Shown piece by piece: positions 61,743 to 64,000 of a stretch of DNA of 64,000 nt. Every line of letters begins with the position of its first letter. Position 1 is the first letter of the stretch. Position numbers and translations under genes: made by a program. Under the pieces are notes generated by a model. The model did no database searches. It was not told where the DNA came from and saw only the letters and a program-made list of their open reading frames with translations. This stretch comes from Arenibacter echinorum (GTDB lineage Bacteria; Bacteroidota; Bacteroidia; Flavobacteriales; Flavobacteriaceae), in NCBI RefSeq assembly GCF_003259375.1, contig NZ_QLLN01000003.1:424955-488954 (forward strand), read 5' to 3'.

Positions 61743-63497
61743 ATGAAATATTCCAATATTCCCACCGCACAGTCCCTTGTTCATCATTGCAAAACAAGGG
61801 ACATTAAAAATATAATTATTTCTCCAGGATCAAGAAATGCGCCTTTGACCATTAGTTTTTCTGAGGACCCGTTTTTTAATTGTTATAGTATCGTTGACGA
61901 GCGCTGCGCTGCATTTTTTGCTCTGGGCATTGCACAACAACTAAAGCAACCTACAGTAATTTTATGTACCTCCGGCAGCGCATTGCTAAATTATTATCCC
62001 GCCATTGCGGAAGCTTTCTATAGCGATATACCAATTATTGTTATATCAGCGGATAGGCCCTCTTATAAAGTGGATATTGGGGACGGACAGACCATAAGGC
62101 AGGCAAATGTGTTTGAGAGTCATATTGGTTATTCCGCAAACCTTAAACAGGATGTTAGTCATGCTACCCATAAAGTTCGGAAATATGACCCCGATCAACT
62201 GGAGGACGATAATATTGACCATTGCCAAACTCTGGTTCAAAAGTATAATGATAACGCAATTAACGAGGCGCTAAATATAGCCTTTACCGATAATACTCCC
62301 GTACACATAAATGTTCCGTTCGAAGAGCCTTTGTATGAAACAGTGGAGGAATTCTCACTGCTGCCAAAGATTGAGTTATTGAAGGATGAAGGAGAAAATG
62401 GCCAAGAAGAATGGCAGGAATATGTTTATAGCTGGCGAAATGCTTCGCGAAAAATGGTATTGGTCGGGGTAAATCCACCTAACGAGGTTGAACAAATATA
62501 TTTGGAAATATTGGCAAAAGACCCAACGGTTGTGGTAATGACCGAATGTACCTCCAATTTATTTCATCCCAACTTTTTCCCCAGTATAGACAGTATCATA
62601 GCTCCCATTGAGAAATCAGCCAACAGGGATGAATTGTTTAAAATGCTACGTCCCGAAATTGTCCTAACATTTGGGGGACTTATAGTTTCGAAAAAAATAA
62701 AAGCCTTTTTAAGGGATTATCCCCCTTTAAAGCATTGGCATGTAAATCAAAAAAAGGCGTACAACACCTTTTTTTCTCTAACAAAACATTTTAAAATAAG
62801 TCCCAATGCACTATTTAAAAATCTTTTGGCAGACACCTCGAACCAAGAAGGTAACTATTATGACTATTGGGCAAAAAGGAAAGATCATTACAAGTTAAGA
62901 CGGGAACAGTACTTGCTGGAAATACCATTTTCGGACATGTGGGTATTTCATAAGGCCTTGGAAAGCATACCAAATAATTATCAACTGCAACTGTCCAATA
63001 GTTCTACTGTGAGATATGCCCAATTATTCGATTTGGAGCACTCTATCCGTGTTTTTTGTAATAGGGGTGCCAGTGGTATAGACGGCAGCACTTCAACAGC
63101 CATAGGAGCTTCTATTTATGATACAAATCCAACGCTGCTACTTACGGGCGATTTAAGTTTTCTCTATGACAGTAACGGTCTATGGAACAATTACATTAAG
63201 CCCAATTTTAGAATAATAGTAATCAATAATGGCGGCGGTGGTATTTTTAGGATATTACCGGGCATGGAGGAAACCGACAATTTCAATACCTTCTTTGAGA
63301 CTACACATAATCTTAAAATCCAATCCATAGCTGACATGTATAATTTTGAATTTGAGTCCGTTTCCAATAAAATCGACTTAATTAAGGCCTTGGATAATTT
63401 TTATAAAAAGTCCGAAAAACCAAGAATTCTGGAAATAAAAACCCCAAGAATATTAAATAACAATATTTTGCTTAGTTATTTTGATTTCATATCTTAG
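61743..63497 (+). CDS. menD: 2-succinyl-5-enolpyruvyl-6-hydroxy-3-cyclohexene-1-carboxylate synthase
   Basis: 584 residues. MenD is a thiamine diphosphate enzyme that adds the 2-oxoglutarate-derived succinyl semialdehyde to isochorismate, the first committed step of classical menaquinone synthesis. The N-terminal ISPGSRNAPLTISFSEDPFF and VDERCAAFFALGIAQQL carry the substrate and catalytic Glu region, and the diphosphate site is seen in LTGDLSFLYDSNGLWNN with VVINNGGGGIF-like IIVINNGGGGIFRILP. A menaquinone respiratory chain is expected in flavobacteria. It has its own promoter but lies 56 bases after menF. Confidence 0.96.
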   Translation: MKYSNIPTAQSLVHHCKTRDIKNIIISPGSRNAPLTISFSEDPFFNCYSIVDERCAAFFALGIAQQLKQPTVILCTSGSALLNYYPAIAEAFYSDIPIIVISADRPSYKVDIGDGQTIRQANVFESHIGYSANLKQDVSHATHKVRKYDPDQLEDDNIDHCQTLVQKYNDNAINEALNIAFTDNTPVHINVPFEEPLYETVEEFSLLPKIELLKDEGENGQEEWQEYVYSWRNASRKMVLVGVNPPNEVEQIYLEILAKDPTVVVMTECTSNLFHPNFFPSIDSIIAPIEKSANRDELFKMLRPEIVLTFGGLIVSKKIKAFLRDYPPLKHWHVNQKKAYNTFFSLTKHFKISPNALFKNLLADTSNQEGNYYDYWAKRKDHYKLRREQYLLEIPFSDMWVFHKALESIPNNYQLQLSNSSTVRYAQLFDLEHSIRVFCNRGASGIDGSTSTAIGASIYDTNPTLLLTGDLSFLYDSNGLWNNYIKPNFRIIVINNGGGGIFRILPGMEETDNFNTFFETTHNLKIQSIADMYNFEFESVSNKIDLIKALDNFYKKSEKPRILEIKTPRILNNNILLSYFDFIS

Positions 63498-63534
63498 AAG
63501 GATATTAATCTAATCATTAAGAATATTTATTATT

Positions 63535-63876
63535 ATGAGCAAAAGAGATGAATTAATCGAAAAATATGCAGCAGACATCAAGGACAAATTTGGTGAAACT
63601 CCAAATATGGATTTATTGAAGAAAGTTACCATAGGATTAGGGCCTTCAATATATAACATGGATGCCTCTAAAGTTTCAGGATCGGATGATAAAGAATTGC
63701 AAACGGTTAAAAATAACTTCCTGATTAAAAAACTGGGTTTAAAAGATAGCCCTCAATTAATGGATGCTATTAAAAGTGTGACAGACAAATACGGCAGTTC
63801 CGTGAAGAGTAAGCACAGGGCCGTAGTTTATTACATGTTGGCGAAACACTTTAAAAAGGAGTCCGTCTATAAATAA
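63535..63876 (+). CDS. DUF2853 family protein
   Basis: 113 residues, all-helical and charged; MSKRDELIEKYAADIKDKFG and TIGLGPSIYNMDASKVSGSD are the family's pattern, and HRAVVYYMLAKHF ends it. DUF2853 proteins are small cytoplasmic proteins of unknown function. A terminator follows, so it ends the menD transcript or is transcribed on its own. Confidence 0.9.
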   Translation: MSKRDELIEKYAADIKDKFGETPNMDLLKKVTIGLGPSIYNMDASKVSGSDDKELQTVKNNFLIKKLGLKDSPQLMDAIKSVTDKYGSSVKSKHRAVVYYMLAKHFKKESVYK

Positions 63877-63901
63877 TAGCTTCTGCAGTATAATATATAT
63901 G

Positions 63902-63931
63902 AGCCGTCTTTAAAAAGAGCGGCTTTTTTTT
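63902..63931 (+). terminator. Terminator after the DUF2853 gene
   Basis: AGCCG (63902-63906) and CGGCT (63920-63924), extended by weaker CTTT/AAAG pairing, form a hairpin followed by eight T. Confidence 0.85.
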
Positions 63932-63951
63932 ATGGAGATTCTTTTTAAACG

Positions 63952-63959
63952 TATTTTTG
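63952..63959 (+). promoter_or_regulatory. -7 box directly before the CvfB-like gene
   Basis: TATTTTTG matches TAnnTTTG and ends 4 bases before the ATG at 63964. The -33 partner is at best TTTA near 63929-63932. A leaderless transcript is predicted. Confidence 0.4.
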
Positions 63960-63963
63960 CCCA

Positions 63964-64000
63964 ATGATAGCACTTGGAAAATATAACAATTTAGAAATAC
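63964..64000 (+). CDS. cvfB: Start of a CvfB-like S1 RNA-binding protein (cut by the window end)
   Basis: Only twelve codons are visible, MIALGKYNNLEI, with the frame running off the edge. This start is characteristic of CvfB/YitL-type proteins with S1-like domains (usual start M-I-x-L-G-K-Y-N-x-L-E-I). Identification rests on twelve residues and is tentative. Confidence 0.55.
   Translation, partial: MIALGKYNNLEI

Noticed and set aside
1..64000. tRNA, rRNA, CRISPR arrays, insertion sequences, prophage or defence islands
   Set aside because: Reading both strands gave no cloverleaf-like sequence, spaced repeats, transposase, integrase or phage structural gene; the only nuclease-like candidate is the lone DUF559-like protein.

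Overview
The window is chromosomal DNA of a Bacteroidota bacterium, almost certainly a (probably marine) member of the Flavobacteriaceae. Grounds: AT-rich genes without Shine-Dalgarno sites, promoters of the Bacteroidota type (TTTG / TAnnTTTG), many short-signal lipoproteins, E. coli-type long IlvC, LytTR and FIST signalling proteins, GldL-like membrane helices, menaquinone genes and heptamer intergenic repeats typical of the group. No tRNA, rRNA, CRISPR array, insertion sequence or prophage was recognised.

Layout. 1-5.1 kb: end of a penicillin-acylase gene, comM (YifB) and a secreted M28 peptidase. 5.4-15.8 kb: secreted and lipoprotein genes mostly transcribed singly (unknown lipoproteins, a PAD-family deiminase, two SGNH-type esterases, a class C beta-lactamase-like hydrolase, a Tat-exported Gfo/Idh/MocA oxidoreductase), a GldL-like membrane protein and a DUF559-like protein, with relic ORFs and small repeats between them. 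16.0-20.6 kb: a tight operon of a DUF2891 lipoprotein, an Nramp-fold transporter lacking the usual metal ligands, and pxpA-pxpB-pxpC (5-oxoprolinase). 20.7-28.0 kb: ilvD-ilvB-ilvN-ilvC-ilvA, preceded by an 18-codon Ile/Val/Leu-rich leader peptide and a complete-looking transcription attenuator. 28.2-35.5 kb: gapN, a FIST protein plus soluble hybrid histidine kinase, an MFS transporter and a DUF4493-like lipoprotein. 35.6-40.6 kb: leuC-leuD-leuA-leuB on the minus strand, facing the ilv genes, with a BCAA-rich small ORF before leuC. 40.8-47.6 kb: a second M28 peptidase and a four-gene trans-4-hydroxyproline catabolic operon. 47.7-54.5 kb: a heavy-metal RND efflux operon (His-rich small protein, an RND pump fused to a TolC-like domain, a lipoprotein adaptor) and a LytTR response regulator. 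55-60 kb: small stand-alone genes (VOC, DUF1801, YD-like secreted protein, a Crp/Fnr regulator, GNAT, alpha/beta hydrolase). 60.2-63.9 kb: menI-menF, menD and a DUF2853 gene; the window closes in the first codons of a CvfB-like gene.

How it works together. Branched-chain amino acid synthesis dominates the centre: IlvA makes 2-oxobutanoate, IlvBN/IlvC/IlvD make the Ile and Val precursors, and LeuA/LeuCD/LeuB extend 2-oxoisovalerate to the Leu precursor. Both clusters carry BCAA-rich upstream peptides, suggesting control by charged-tRNA supply. The pxp and hydroxyproline operons together with two M28 peptidases fit a protein/peptide-scavenging life style (collagen-like and pyroglutamyl substrates). 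The most interesting elements are the ilv attenuator, the altered Nramp homologue in the oxoprolinase operon, the RND-TolC fusion and a recurring promoter arrangement that predicts leaderless mRNAs.
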